This document shows positions 43,034 through 51,836 of a stretch of 64,000 nt of DNA, in pieces. This DNA is from Agathobaculum sp. NTUH-O15-33 (lineage in GTDB: Bacteria > Bacillota > Clostridia > Oscillospirales > Butyricicoccaceae): positions 3,851,501 through 3,915,500 of the forward strand of contig NZ_CP136187.1 in assembly GCF_033193315.1 (NCBI RefSeq), written 5' to 3'. Every line of letters starts with the position of its first letter. Within the stretch, counting starts at the first letter, position 1. The translations under genes were made by a program, and so were the position numbers. The notes beneath the pieces were generated by a model, which did not search any database, was not told the origin of the DNA, and worked only from the letters and a program-made list of their open reading frames with translations.

Positions 43034-43740
43034 CTACATTCCCACATCCGCATGAAACTGCGCATACACAATACTATTAAGAGCCTCTATCCTTGGCTGC
43101 GGTATTTGAATAGAAGTATGCGTCTGGAAACAGAAATTGTCCAAGTTTTTTAAATCCTGTTTGATCCCTGATGTTAACAGGCCGCGCGCGGTGACAATAA
43201 AATCCTTACCAATCCGCGGACGGCACTTCTGCATATACCATTCAGGTTTTGCGAGTTCTTCCACATCTAACTCGGGAAACCAGCTACGGTTGTGATCAAA
43301 AATCGGCGCCATTTTTTGTACTTTCATTGTATCGTATCAAACAGCACGCACGCCAAAATTGCCATAATGCCGATCCGGGTTAAAAATCAGCGCGTCTAGA
43401 ATGCACATTCTCCTGAATTCGTCTTCGCTACTGATTGAAGTAAAATAGTCAAGCAGTGCTGGAATTCTCCGCTCCCCGCCGAAAATGGCGCTTGCTTTTC
43501 AGACGTAAACAGCTTGCATTTGCTCACCAGACTGCCATGGTAATCGCCCAATTCATAACGAACCGTATTGGGGCATAGCTCGACGGCCAGATGAAAGTCA
43601 AAAAATTCTAACAGCGATTCCAATTTATAACGTAAGCTGCCGATTTTATAAAGGTAAATATCTTTCTGTTCCCGCAACCAGCGATACTTCGGACCAAGTA
43701 AGCGTTGAACCCGGCGCTTGAGTGTCTTCCGTTGCTCCAA
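43034..43740 (-). pseudogene. HipA-like kinase, C-terminal part, frameshifted
   Basis: Reading leftwards across three frames one can follow 'CPNTVRYELGDYHGSLVSKC', then 'RRMCILDALIFNPDRHYGNF' (the HipA-type catalytic motif with Asp, Asn and DRH) and 'MAPIFDHNRSWFPELDVEEL'. Each piece is in a different frame and the N-terminus is missing, so this is a dead gene. HipA-like kinases act as toxins by phosphorylating GltX. It abuts the truncated IS3 orfB. Confidence 0.6.
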
Positions 43741-43749
43741 GAAAAGTCG

Positions 43750-44111
43750 TCAAATCGAAATATCCGATTCGTCGAATTGGCGATTGAGCAAATTGGGAAT
43801 ATCCGCTTCGTTGCAACTTTTGCTGTGTGTACGGTCTTTGCTTTTGGAGTAGGCCGACTCCAGTTCCAGCTTGCGCATAAGCTGGCAAATTCGACGGAGG
43901 GATATGCGACATCGCTGTTTAGCCAGTGCCTTTTAAATTTTGCGACTCTCATATACTTGATGGCTTTCGTAATAGACCTTACTGATTTTTGCCCCAAGGC
44001 CGCTTTCATCTGTTGGTTGCCGTACTTCGTAATAATAGATACTGCGGGCAATGCCGAGACATTTGCATAGCGCTGATATAGAGTATTTGGGAGCATTGCT
44101 CCGTATCACTT
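43750..44111 (-). pseudogene. IS3 orfB (transposase) N-terminal remnant
   Basis: The frame reads 'YSISALCKCLGIARSIYYYE', then 'GAKISKVYYESHQVYESRKI', a TAA, and continues 'KALAKQRCRISLRRICQLMR' before a final stop. This is the typical beginning of IS150/IS3-group OrfB with a nonsense codon, and it lacks the rve catalytic domain. Confidence 0.6.
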
Positions 44112-44398
44112 CTACTTTCGTGCGAATATCAGCGCCGCTTGCTTTAAAACGTCGTTCTCCATTTTTAGCTTTGTATTTTCTTTGCGCAGCCGGAGCAGTT
44201 CATTCTGTTCCGGGGTGCGATTATCACATTCTTTGCTAGATCTACTATTGTTTATCCTCTTGACCCATCGGTCAAACGCTGTTGAGATCAAGTCATATTC
44301 TCGGATGATCTCTGCTCTGGGCTTCCCTGCATTGTAAAGCTGAACCATCTGGATTTTAATTCTTCGTTGTAGTTTCGTCGTGCTCGCTTTTCTGCCAT
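44112..44398 (-). pseudogene. IS3 orfA (helix-turn-helix) with one-base frameshift
   Basis: ATG 44398 begins 'MAEKRARRNYNEEL', and the main frame resumes at 'IQMVQLYNAGKPRAEIIREY', ending in a leucine-zipper-like 'LLRLRKENTKLKMENDVLKQ'. One more A in the AAAA run near 44360 would join the two, giving a normal OrfA. Confidence 0.6.
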
Positions 44399-44510
44399 CG
44401 TCTTGCCTTTCTTTTTCTCTATTGTAGCAAGACCTTATCTTTTCTGTCCAGTTTACTGCAGACAACCCACCTTATTGCGTGCGGTCACGAGTCGACGCTC
44501 TCAATAAAAT

Positions 44511-44560
44511 GAAAAATGCAGTGCAATCAACTTGCAACAGTTGATTGCACTGCGTTTTTT
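44511..44560. terminator. Terminator next to the small XRE gene
   Basis: GCAGTGCAATCAACT pairs with AGTTGATTGCACTGC, followed by GTTTTTT on the + strand and ATTTTTC on the minus strand. Confidence 0.75.
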
Positions 44561-44578
44561 CGCCCAAATAAGTATTAG

Positions 44579-44794
44579 CTAATATGTCACTTTTTCACCT
44601 TCTGGTGTAATAAAAGAGCCCTCAAATAGGCAGCCGGTAACATGAGCGATTTCTTTTAATTCGTCTACGGTAAAAGTTTCTCGTTTAAGCTTTTGGCTGA
44701 ATGCCTGAGGACTTTTCCCCAATAGACGTCCCAATTCGGTAATACTAAGATTACGTTTAATGCATAGTATTTTAATTTGCTCTGAAACAGACAT
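44579..44794 (-). CDS. Small Cro/CI-type helix-turn-helix protein
   Basis: 71 residues. Residues 5-60 form an XRE helix-turn-helix: 'IKILCIKRNLSITELGRLLG' then 'SPQAFSQKLKRETFTVDELK'. The end 'GSFITPEGEKVTY' is commonly seen on small regulators of Clostridia mobile elements. The ATG at 44794 follows AGAGGTG. It is divergent from the GIY-YIG/ClpX-like operon across an AT-rich 190-bp gap, so it may repress that operon and itself. Confidence 0.78.
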   Translation of the reverse strand: MSVSEQIKILCIKRNLSITELGRLLGKSPQAFSQKLKRETFTVDELKEIAHVTGCLFEGSFITPEGEKVTY

Positions 44795-44987
44795 ATCCAC
44801 ACCTCTTTATTTATCATAAATGTTTTTGTGAAAGATGTCAATTCTAATATTGAATATTTGAACATCTTTATTAAACGTATATATTGATTTATTAAACGAA
44901 ATAGTTTATAATCAAAACACAAACAATATTTATGTTACGCCCGTACACATATTAAAACAATCAATAAAAATTTAGGAGGAAAAAAAT

Positions 44988-45614
44988 ATGACCATTCACG
45001 AATTCACAAAGCTCCCTGAGAAATTGGACAATGCCCGCTACATTTGCAGTATTGAGCGCAACGATATTAAGGAAAACAGCGCGCTTTTGTCGTTTCTCGA
45101 CACACAGGATGCACCATTTTACAACTACGTCCTTTGCGCGCTGGACGACGACATGGGGCTGCTGCCCTTCTATGTCGGCTACACTGCTGATGTGGCGCAC
45201 CGCATGAGCACGCACGCTGCGCGTGTTTCATTTGATGTGGTTTTTCTATACCATTCGCCAAGCAAAGAAATCGCGCTCGCCAACGAGCAGGCGCTCATGA
45301 ACCTGCTCGGTACGCGAGACCTGTTTAACGGCAGCCTGTCCCAACTCAGCGGCATTAGCCGCGAGGTGATCCTACAGGCCGTCGCTGGTCTCGATTTGCC
45401 TATAGACCGCGTGCATAAATACGCTGAAGCGGATATGATCCGGCGTACCTACTACTTAAACAACGTGCTCATCGCCGCTTTGAAGGCCTACGCCTTCGAT
45501 CACGACACTGAGGTGTCCGAAACACTGCGCCTGTGCTTGCTGGACGGTATTCCGGAAAAATACCTCGAATCCGCCTACGAAAAGACGCATGGAGGAAAGC
45601 AGGCGGCGACATGA
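44988..45614 (+). CDS. GIY-YIG-like protein with C-terminal RHH-like region
   Basis: 208 residues. 'FYNYVLCALDDDMGLLPFYVGYTADVAHRMSTH' (44-76) has the GIY-YIG layout: Tyr46/47, YVG at 62-64, Arg72, and a candidate catalytic Glu at 94 or 100 ('SKEIALANEQALMNLL'). The last 60 residues ('YYLNNVLIAALKAYAFDHDTEVSETLRLCL') look like a ribbon-helix-helix DNA-binding unit. Thus it may be a site-specific nicking or cleaving protein. TAGGAGG precedes ATG 44988. Its stop overlaps the ATG of the ClpX-like gene. The same domain order occurs in the 47351-48259 protein. Confidence 0.65.
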   Translation: MTIHEFTKLPEKLDNARYICSIERNDIKENSALLSFLDTQDAPFYNYVLCALDDDMGLLPFYVGYTADVAHRMSTHAARVSFDVVFLYHSPSKEIALANEQALMNLLGTRDLFNGSLSQLSGISREVILQAVAGLDLPIDRVHKYAEADMIRRTYYLNNVLIAALKAYAFDHDTEVSETLRLCLLDGIPEKYLESAYEKTHGGKQAAT

Positions 45615-46783
45615 GCCGCGCGCGCCGTCCCAAGCAGTGCGCAATCTGCAAGGCCGCAGCATTGCCGGGTATGGGTAATCTGGTGGAGTGTGGAAAAGAC
45701 ATCTATCTGTGCAAGTCCTGCGCAGAAACCGCGCTGCGCTGTTTTTCTGCCAAGCCTGTGCCCACATCGGAGGTAGAATCCGCGTCTGCTTTGCAGACCC
45801 CGCGTGAAATTGCCGCCGCGCTGGACGAGTCGGTGATTGGGCAGACGGAAGCGAAAAAGGCACTCTCCGTCGCGATTTGGAAACATGGGCAGCGGCTGCG
45901 CGGCAACACCGCCGTGCCGCCCGCGCACGTGCTGCTGTACGGTCCGACCGGTTGCGGCAAGACCTATCTCGCGCAATGCGCAGCAAAGCTGCTGGACGTG
46001 CCCTTCGTCCGCGTGGACGCGACAACGTTTTCCGAGACCGGCTACAAGGGCCGCGACGTGCAGGATATCATCTTTGACGTGCTTCACGCGGCAAAAGCGC
46101 GCGACAAAGAGCGCAACGCCATCGTATTCGTAGACGAATTTGATAAGCTTGCCGCGTACGGCGGCAGCAATCGGCAGGCCTATCAACGCGGCACACAGCA
46201 TGCCTTTCTAACCCTGCTTGAGGGCGGCATCGTTACCGCGGAAAATAAATATGAGGTAGCTGAGCTTGACGTTTCCGGTCTGTTATTCGTGTTTGCGGGT
46301 GCGTTTTCAGGGCTGGACGAGATGATTTCCAAACGCCTGCACAGCGGCGAGCGGTCGATCGGCTTTGGCAGCAGACCGCGCGACAGAATGCAGGAAAAAG
46401 CAAAAAACCTACTCACACAGGCCGTGCCCGCCGATTTCGTTTCCTACGGCATAGAGCCCGAGCTGATCGGCCGCATCCCGGTGCTCGCGCCCATTCTACC
46501 GCTGACCGTTTCCGATCTTGTCCGTGTACTGACCGAGGCGGACGGCTCGACAACCGCACAGTACACCGCTTTTTTCAGTCAGCTCGGCATGGATTTCACG
46601 CTCGACCCCGCCGCCGCTGCGCAACTCGCTGAACACGCCTATCAGGCCGGCACAGGTGCGCGCGGCTTGCGCAGTCGCTTGGAGCGGCTGATCGCAGATC
46701 GGCTTTTCGATCTGCCGGAGGGCGAGGGCATTCACATCACAACAGACGAGCTTGCCGAGAGGAGCGGATCAAATGGACACTAG
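45611..46783 (+). CDS. ClpX-like AAA+ ATPase with zinc finger
   Basis: 390 residues. An N-terminal Cys4-type finger (C10-x2-C13 and C34-x2-C37), then the AAA+ core with Walker A 'GPTGCGKT' (111-118), Walker B 'IVFVDEFDKL' (171-180), the 'ETGYKGRDV' pore-proximal segment and a ClpX C-domain ('AGTGARGLRSRLERL'). Housekeeping ClpX has an IGF loop for ClpP; 'RSIGFGSRPRD' here contains IGF, so interaction with ClpP is possible. It is translationally coupled to the GIY-YIG protein before it and to the unknown protein after it. An island-borne unfoldase may remodel a repressor or the integration complex; that is inference. Confidence 0.85.
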   Translation: MSRARRPKQCAICKAAALPGMGNLVECGKDIYLCKSCAETALRCFSAKPVPTSEVESASALQTPREIAAALDESVIGQTEAKKALSVAIWKHGQRLRGNTAVPPAHVLLYGPTGCGKTYLAQCAAKLLDVPFVRVDATTFSETGYKGRDVQDIIFDVLHAAKARDKERNAIVFVDEFDKLAAYGGSNRQAYQRGTQHAFLTLLEGGIVTAENKYEVAELDVSGLLFVFAGAFSGLDEMISKRLHSGERSIGFGSRPRDRMQEKAKNLLTQAVPADFVSYGIEPELIGRIPVLAPILPLTVSDLVRVLTEADGSTTAQYTAFFSQLGMDFTLDPAAAAQLAEHAYQAGTGARGLRSRLERLIADRLFDLPEGEGIHITTDELAERSGSNGH

Positions 46784-47294
46784 CTTGATTGAAAGCCGTA
46801 TGGATCTGGTAAGTCGCCTGTTGTCCAATTTGCGCTGTCACGCGCTTGGTGGCGACGTGCCCTGTGTGCTGCCGCTTATCGAGAGCACGCGCGCCGAACA
46901 GGCGGCGCATATCCGCTCGCTCTCAGCACGGCTGACATTTCTGTACGCAGCGGCAAACCCTGCCGCCGCGCCAGACGAGCTGCGCGCCTGCAAGCTGCGG
47001 CTTCTCGCCTCCCTGACCTACTTGCAATACGAATGTAACCGCAGCGATCAGACCTTTGGCAGTCTTCTGCGTCTTACCGCACTGGAGAACCGCTGGTTCT
47101 GCAGCATAATCGGCTCAGCGGCGCACACGCCGCACCGCCAGCAGCACCTCTACCGCATCCCGGCAGACGGCTCTCTACCCACGCTAAGCATGGAGCGTGC
47201 TGTTTTGCTTTTTCTATCTGAGGAGGGGCGGTTGCCGGAGGAAGACGCGCTACGCGGAGTACTGGAGAAGCAGCACAATGAAAATCCCGCGTGA
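46773..47294 (+). CDS. Unknown helical protein in the ClpX-like operon
   Basis: 173 residues, mostly helical, Leu/Ala/Arg-rich, no recognised domain. The ATG at 46773 lies inside the last codons of the ClpX-like gene behind AGAGGAG, so it is translationally coupled. It could be an adaptor or partner of the ATPase, but nothing in the sequence proves this. It converges on the MobC-like gene. Confidence 0.6.
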   Translation: MDTSLIESRMDLVSRLLSNLRCHALGGDVPCVLPLIESTRAEQAAHIRSLSARLTFLYAAANPAAAPDELRACKLRLLASLTYLQYECNRSDQTFGSLLRLTALENRWFCSIIGSAAHTPHRQQHLYRIPADGSLPTLSMERAVLLFLSEEGRLPEEDALRGVLEKQHNENPA

Positions 47295-47350
47295 TGTGTC
47301 GACCCGTCAGAAAACAAACCCAAAGCAGCCTCTATGTAAAGCGTCGCACC

Positions 47351-48259
47351 TTACTGCAAATCATTTTCATCCGCTTTCGCTGTTCGTTCCGGTAGAGTTT
47401 CGGTTATTGCATTTTCAGTACTTTTCTTTCTCGACACTGTTCTGTACCGGCGCTGTTTTCGAAGAATGCGATAAATATTTTTACGTTCTTCATCTAATTT
47501 TTCAATCATTTGAGCCTGTCCTTCGTTAATGATAGCTAAACTATTACGAATGGTATGAAAGTCGCCTTCAAAACAATCTCCGCTTTTTATAATAGCAAAC
47601 GCCATGTGATCCAGTACTTTTCCGAGCCTTGCAACTTCCTCTCCGTAATCTGAAATTGCTTTGTAATTGATATTAATAATCAATTTTTGAATCGCAATTT
47701 GTTTGCAATATTCACTCATTGACAGAGTGCATTGTTTAGCGTTTTCCCCAATGAGTTGATACTCTTCGGGCGTCACACGAATGTTGATTTGTGTTCGCGT
47801 TGACGCGTTTAGGGGCTTTGTTTTCTTTCTTCGCGTGCCATAATCCGCAAGAAGCCGGGTGCGATCATTGCAAATTTCAGATAACGTTTTTTTCTGAATC
47901 GATTGAAATATCTCTTCCATTTGATTTGTAAAGGGCTTTTGTGCTTTGGTCCGGCAATAGCGGTCCAGCGCGTAATACCCCTGCAGCTCAAAGTATTGTG
48001 TCCAAATAATTTGGTGTTTTTCAGCTTCTGTTCTTGTCATTTCCCTCGTGGTAAGCGAATACATCAACGGCAGTTCTTTTGTTTCCTTTGCTTCTTCAAA
48101 CATGCTTTTTGTCGCGCGGTATTTAGTCAAGGTCATATGATCGGTGTATGCGTTATTCATAAATTGCGTCAATGTTTTGCCGATATAGAATTCTTGTTTG
48201 TGAGGATGTAAAAGGCAAAACACGGTATATGGTTTGCTTTCTTCTTTTCGTTTTGACAT
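47351..48259 (-). CDS. GIY-YIG-like/RHH (MobC-like) protein
   Basis: 302 residues. The N-terminus 'YTVFCLLHPHKQEFYIGKTLTQFMNNAYTDHM' has GIY-YIG-like spacing with an altered first motif. The middle, 'TQINIRVTPEEYQLIGENAKQCTLSMSEYCKQIAIQ' (about 160-195), is a clear ribbon-helix-helix of the MobC/relaxosome accessory type, followed by a long helical region and a basic tail. MobC proteins open DNA at oriT. The ATG at 48259 is chosen for GGAG upstream. An oriT-like region lies directly upstream (48280-48460). Confidence 0.68.
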   Translation of the reverse strand: MSKRKEESKPYTVFCLLHPHKQEFYIGKTLTQFMNNAYTDHMTLTKYRATKSMFEEAKETKELPLMYSLTTREMTRTEAEKHQIIWTQYFELQGYYALDRYCRTKAQKPFTNQMEEIFQSIQKKTLSEICNDRTRLLADYGTRRKKTKPLNASTRTQINIRVTPEEYQLIGENAKQCTLSMSEYCKQIAIQKLIININYKAISDYGEEVARLGKVLDHMAFAIIKSGDCFEGDFHTIRNSLAIINEGQAQMIEKLDEERKNIYRILRKQRRYRTVSRKKSTENAITETLPERTAKADENDLQ

Positions 48260-48297
48260 TTCAATTACCACTCCGCTCCTATCAATCTACTGGGGTT

Positions 48298-48455
48298 TTG
48301 GGCACAGCCCAACCCTTAGCGCGCAGCACGTTTGAGCTTTGCTCAACTCGTTTTAGAAAGTTGGCGCATCGCGCGGCTTCCCAAAACGAGGTCACGGGGT
48401 CATAGGGGAACTCCCCCTAAAATCGGCTCTTGATATGTCTTATATAGCAAGAGCC
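48298..48455. other. oriT-like intergenic region with four inverted repeats
   Basis: TTGGG/CCCAA (48298-48312), TTGAGC/GCTCAA (48332-48346), the palindrome GGGGAACTCCCC (48405-48416) and GGCTCTTG/CAAGAGCC (48425-48455) lie between two RHH-protein genes. Closely spaced repeats next to MobC-like genes are typical of transfer origins. No nick site can be assigned. Confidence 0.4.
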
Positions 48456-48506
48456 AGTGCTTGTTAAGAAAAAAGTGTTGTATAACAGCTGCACGGCACA
48501 ACTACA

Positions 48507-49574
48507 TTAAAACTTGTTTTGTCTGTCGCGCCGATCTTCCGCTTCTGCAATTTGAATATCAAGCTTAGGCTTCTCTTTCTTTTGGCGGAATCTTTCGGGA
48601 ATTACATCTGTGAGTTGCGGCGCTTCAGATTTCGTTTCTGCCAGCTCCGCCTTTTTCCGCTCAGCCTCTTCTGCGTCCTCACGCGCATACTCGTCGGCAT
48701 AGTAGCCGATATTGTTTCTTGCTACCTCAATTTCCATGTCACGAAGAATCTGCCGCCGCGCTACTTCCTGATCATACGCAAGCTCTTCCACCTCTGCCGT
48801 CGGTTCGAACCCGTACTCCGCGGGCTGCTCAAAGCATTGCGGCGCAGGGATCGCGCAGACCAGTTCCAGCCATCCGCCGGACATTCTTTCATATGTGCAG
48901 AGCCAGCGCCTGCCGGTGCTCATCAGATCATTTTTGTAAAAAGCCTGCGTACTGCAAAGAGGCGTGTAGGATCTGTTCGGCCAGATCTTCAACTTCACGC
49001 GCTGTTGATCCTCCGTGAAAAAGTGTCCAAGAATCGCACTGCCCCGCTTTTGATTCTCATAGCAGAGAAATTCCAAGGTTAGAATCTCGGTTCCTGCATT
49101 TTTCGGAAAACGAAATGCGAAAGATTTTAGCTTTCTTTGTTTCCACGTAGACACTTCATATTCGTCATCTATCGCCCTTTTTAAAAAGCGTTGACATACG
49201 ATGGCAGAAAACTCCCGACAGCAGGCAATGCCGGCAAGCACTCTTTTTTCTTTATCCGCAAGCCTGCCCGCTCTCTTCAAGGTTGATTGCTGCTGTTTTT
49301 TTATTCTACGCGCATCCAACAGCGCCCGCCGAAGCATCGCGTTCTCTTGCTTCAGTGCCTCGCGTGCCGCGGTCTCCCGCTGCATGGCATCGTGCGCAGC
49401 GGAATGCTGGATCTGCGCGGTCAACAACCGAAACCCCTCCGCCTGCGAAACCCCATGCTCTTTGCAAAATGCGCGGAATACATCGGCATCGCGCTTATCA
49501 ACACGGAAATTTATCTGCACGGGCTCCAGCGTCTTAACGCTGTGCTCCCGCAGGTCGATATTGTCATTTTCCAT
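48507..49574 (-). CDS. RHH-containing coiled-coil protein of unknown function
   Basis: 355 residues. 'VQINFRVDKRDADVFRAFCKEHGVSQAEGFRLL' (about 20-55) is ribbon-helix-helix-like, followed by a coiled coil ('REALKQENAMLRRALLDARRIKKQQ') and a Cys/Trp-containing unknown domain (about 110-270), then an acidic/basic helical tail. Plausible partner of the mobilisation or replication functions of the island, but no family is recognised. GGAG lies 8 bases before ATG 49574. The Xis-like gene is 38 bp upstream, same strand. Confidence 0.6.
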   Translation of the reverse strand: MENDNIDLREHSVKTLEPVQINFRVDKRDADVFRAFCKEHGVSQAEGFRLLTAQIQHSAAHDAMQRETAAREALKQENAMLRRALLDARRIKKQQQSTLKRAGRLADKEKRVLAGIACCREFSAIVCQRFLKRAIDDEYEVSTWKQRKLKSFAFRFPKNAGTEILTLEFLCYENQKRGSAILGHFFTEDQQRVKLKIWPNRSYTPLCSTQAFYKNDLMSTGRRWLCTYERMSGGWLELVCAIPAPQCFEQPAEYGFEPTAEVEELAYDQEVARRQILRDMEIEVARNNIGYYADEYAREDAEEAERKKAELAETKSEAPQLTDVIPERFRQKKEKPKLDIQIAEAEDRRDRQNKF

Positions 49575-49612
49575 TGGGGATTCTCCATTCCGCATCATAT
49601 TGTCCGGCCGGC

Positions 49613-49825
49613 TTATCGCTGCAAGGCCTCACCGTCCAGATATTGCAGAAACGCCTTCCGTGGAAACCGGCAGCGAGTGCCCACTACGGTGACCGGAAAC
49701 CCGAGCTGTTCCGGTTTTGTATGCGCTTGCGTGCGCAATGCCTGTGGATCGCACCGAAGAATTTCGGCTATATCAGCGGCTGATACGAAGTCCTCAGTAG
49801 ATTGCCGCAGCTGGTCATACGTCAT
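49613..49825 (-). CDS. Excisionase-like small DNA-binding protein
   Basis: 70 residues with an AlpA/MerR-like helix-turn-helix: 'DFVSAADIAEILRCDPQALR' then 'GFPVTVVGTRCRFPRKAFLQYL', the second part being the typical wing. Small size, basic charge and location near the integrase fit an Xis (recombination directionality factor). It is divergent from the repressor-like gene across palindromic operators. Confidence 0.65.
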   Translation of the reverse strand: MTYDQLRQSTEDFVSAADIAEILRCDPQALRTQAHTKPEQLGFPVTVVGTRCRFPRKAFLQYLDGEALQR

Positions 49826-49884
49826 AATATCCCTTCTCTCTGCTTATATTTTAAACCAATATTATCACAAAATCAAGTTCTAAA

Positions 49885-49898
49885 TGATATTTATATCA
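49885..49898. promoter_or_regulatory. Palindromic operator between Xis-like and repressor genes
   Basis: TGATATTTATATCA is a perfect dyad, and a weaker TGATA...TTATC follows within 20 bp. It lies in the divergent intergenic region, as expected for repressor control. Confidence 0.5.
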
Positions 49899-49967
49899 AT
49901 AATTGATAGATTTATCTTGTAATGCAAGTATCGATATGGTATGCTATATTCAAGAGGAGGAGATGAA

Positions 49968-50438
49968 ATGGAGGACACTACCGGTGCGCGCATCAAAAAG
50001 CGCCGTAAAGAACTTGGGTTTTCCGTAGAGGAGCTTGCTGATGATTTCAAGAAGGGGCCTGCCACGCTGTACCGTTACGAGCGTTATGACGTTGATCAGA
50101 TCCCTGTCGAAATACTTGAATTATACAGTAAAAAATTGAACGTTTCCATTAACTATCTTTTGCGGCTTACTGACGATCCCGACAAGGGGAATATCGACGA
50201 TGAGAACCTGAAAATCTCCAAAGTACGAGCGGAGATCAAAGCTTTTAAGCGCAGCAACATGTTTATTGGCTCACCGGAAGAAGCGCACCAGCAAATGGTA
50301 GCGCAGCATATGAAGCGTATGAGATTCAACCAGCGATTCAATGCATACTTTGAGCAGCTGAGCGATGCGGAGATCGATAGTGTTCTAAACTTCATGGGCT
50401 ATTTGGTGTCACTGCACAAAACTGAGTCACAAGAATGA
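49968..50438 (+). CDS. Cro/CI-like transcriptional repressor
   Basis: 156 residues. N-terminal XRE helix-turn-helix: 'IKKRRKELGFSVEELADDFK' then 'PATLYRYERYDVDQIPVEIL', followed by a helical C-terminal region without a LexA-type protease. The start at MEDTTGARIK is chosen for the GAGGAGGAG site. It is the likely switch of the island, lying between the Xis-like gene and the integrase and facing the palindromes at 49885-49920. Confidence 0.78.
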   Translation: MEDTTGARIKKRRKELGFSVEELADDFKKGPATLYRYERYDVDQIPVEILELYSKKLNVSINYLLRLTDDPDKGNIDDENLKISKVRAEIKAFKRSNMFIGSPEEAHQQMVAQHMKRMRFNQRFNAYFEQLSDAEIDSVLNFMGYLVSLHKTESQE

Positions 50439-50600
50439 CTGATACAGCAAATACTTTATGATTGTATAAAAACGAACCCTGCTATTCACAGCCAAGCACT
50501 GGGTCAGTAACAGCCCTTTGCAAATCGCTTGCCGTGAAAGAGGTGCGCTATGGGTTCAGCACCAAGGACGGAGAGCGTGCATTTTAAGGAGTAGTCCAAT

Positions 50601-51764
50601 ATGGATTGCATCAAATGTCACGCTCATCTGCCGGACGATGCGCTGTACTGCCATCTTTGCGGCAAAAAGCAAACGAAGAGCAAACGTGTGCGCCATACGA
50701 AGCGATGCGCGTCTTTAGGTTCAATCACCAAATTACCCGGTCGCCGCGCCAAGCCTTATTGGGCGCGATTGCCGGCAGGATATATAGAATACAGCACAGT
50801 ACGGCACAGCGTTGGCTGCTATGCCACTTATGCAGGGGCGGATCGAGCGTTGCGGGAAGCATTGCTGAAGCCGCTGCAAATCAAGGCATTACCGTATACG
50901 CTGCAAGATATCTATGACCGTTTTATCGAAAGCGAATATTTTGAGCAGCTCGCTGTAACCTCGCAAAACACGCATAAAAGCGCTTGGAAAAATTTAAAGG
51001 CATGCGCAAACGTCCCCATAACAGCGGTTACCACAGAAACGTTTCAGAACGCCGTCAATGCCATGAAAGCGCGGAAGCTGAATCGAGAAACGCTTGCCAA
51101 GATGCGCAATTTGGCAAGCCTGCTCTGCAAAGAATCAATGAGTCTGGGCCTGCTTACGGTAAACTACGGCCAACTGGTGCAATTGCCGCGACAGGACAAA
51201 ACGCTGCAGCTTCCGTTTACTGGCGAGCAGCTTAAGCTGCTTTGGAAAGCGGCGGACGGCGCAGATTGTGACGCAATGGCGGTGCTGATTCTTTGCTATA
51301 CAGGGATGCGACCGGGTGAACTGCTCGGCATGCGCATCGAGCAACATTTACATTTATCTGATGATACCCCCCATATCCAAACAGGCAGCAAGACTGATGC
51401 TGGGCGAAATCGCATCATCCCCATTGCACCGTTGATTTTGCCGTTTATACATACGCTAGCAGCATACCGCATCACTGGCCCGCTGATCGCCACTCCGAAT
51501 GGCAAAGCGTTTAACCTTGCCAACTGGCGCAACCGCTGTTTTAAGCCGCTGATAGAGCGTCTCGGCATCACTGGCCGCACGCCTTATACCTGCCGTCACA
51601 CCTTTGCCAACCTGCAAAAGCGGCGCAAAGTCGATCCGGAAATTATGATGGAGGTAATGGGCCACGAGGATTACTCGACTACCGTTGAACATTATCACGC
51701 TACCACTGACGAAGATGTAGAAACGCTGTATCAGGCTTTTTCTGGTATGACACGACCGGCGTAA
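50601..51764 (+). CDS. int: Tyrosine integrase of the island
   Basis: 387 residues. An N-terminal zinc ribbon ('MDCIKCHAHLPDDALYCHLC', four Cys), a SAM-like core-binding domain (about 90-170), then the catalytic domain: Arg in 'CYTGMRPGELLGM', Lys in 'TGSKTDAGRNR', His/Arg in 'PYTCRHTFANLQ', and His plus Tyr in 'MGHEDYSTTVEHYHA'. AAGGAG precedes ATG 50601. It sits 200 bp from attR and reads towards it, the usual position. It should join attP to the tRNA-Thr 3' half. Confidence 0.93.
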   Translation: MDCIKCHAHLPDDALYCHLCGKKQTKSKRVRHTKRCASLGSITKLPGRRAKPYWARLPAGYIEYSTVRHSVGCYATYAGADRALREALLKPLQIKALPYTLQDIYDRFIESEYFEQLAVTSQNTHKSAWKNLKACANVPITAVTTETFQNAVNAMKARKLNRETLAKMRNLASLLCKESMSLGLLTVNYGQLVQLPRQDKTLQLPFTGEQLKLLWKAADGADCDAMAVLILCYTGMRPGELLGMRIEQHLHLSDDTPHIQTGSKTDAGRNRIIPIAPLILPFIHTLAAYRITGPLIATPNGKAFNLANWRNRCFKPLIERLGITGRTPYTCRHTFANLQKRRKVDPEIMMEVMGHEDYSTTVEHYHATTDEDVETLYQAFSGMTRPA

Positions 51765-51766
51765 TC

Positions 51767-51811
51767 AAAAAGAATCGGCCAGAAGCGATGCGCTCAGGCC
51801 GGTTCTTTTTG
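51767..51811 (+). terminator. Integrase terminator
   Basis: AAAAAGAATCGGCC pairs with GGCCGGTTCTTTTT, with a T run on the + strand. Confidence 0.8.
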
Positions 51812-51836
51812 TCCCAGTTTTCGTCCCATCAGAATC

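Larger units (their letters stand above)
43745..44460 (-). mobile_element. Truncated IS3-family insertion sequence
   Basis: It contains orfA (44112-44398) and about 110 codons of orfB with an in-frame stop. The left terminal region near 44440-44460 recurs at 7630-7699. The right end and the DDE motif are absent, so it cannot move by itself. Confidence 0.65.
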
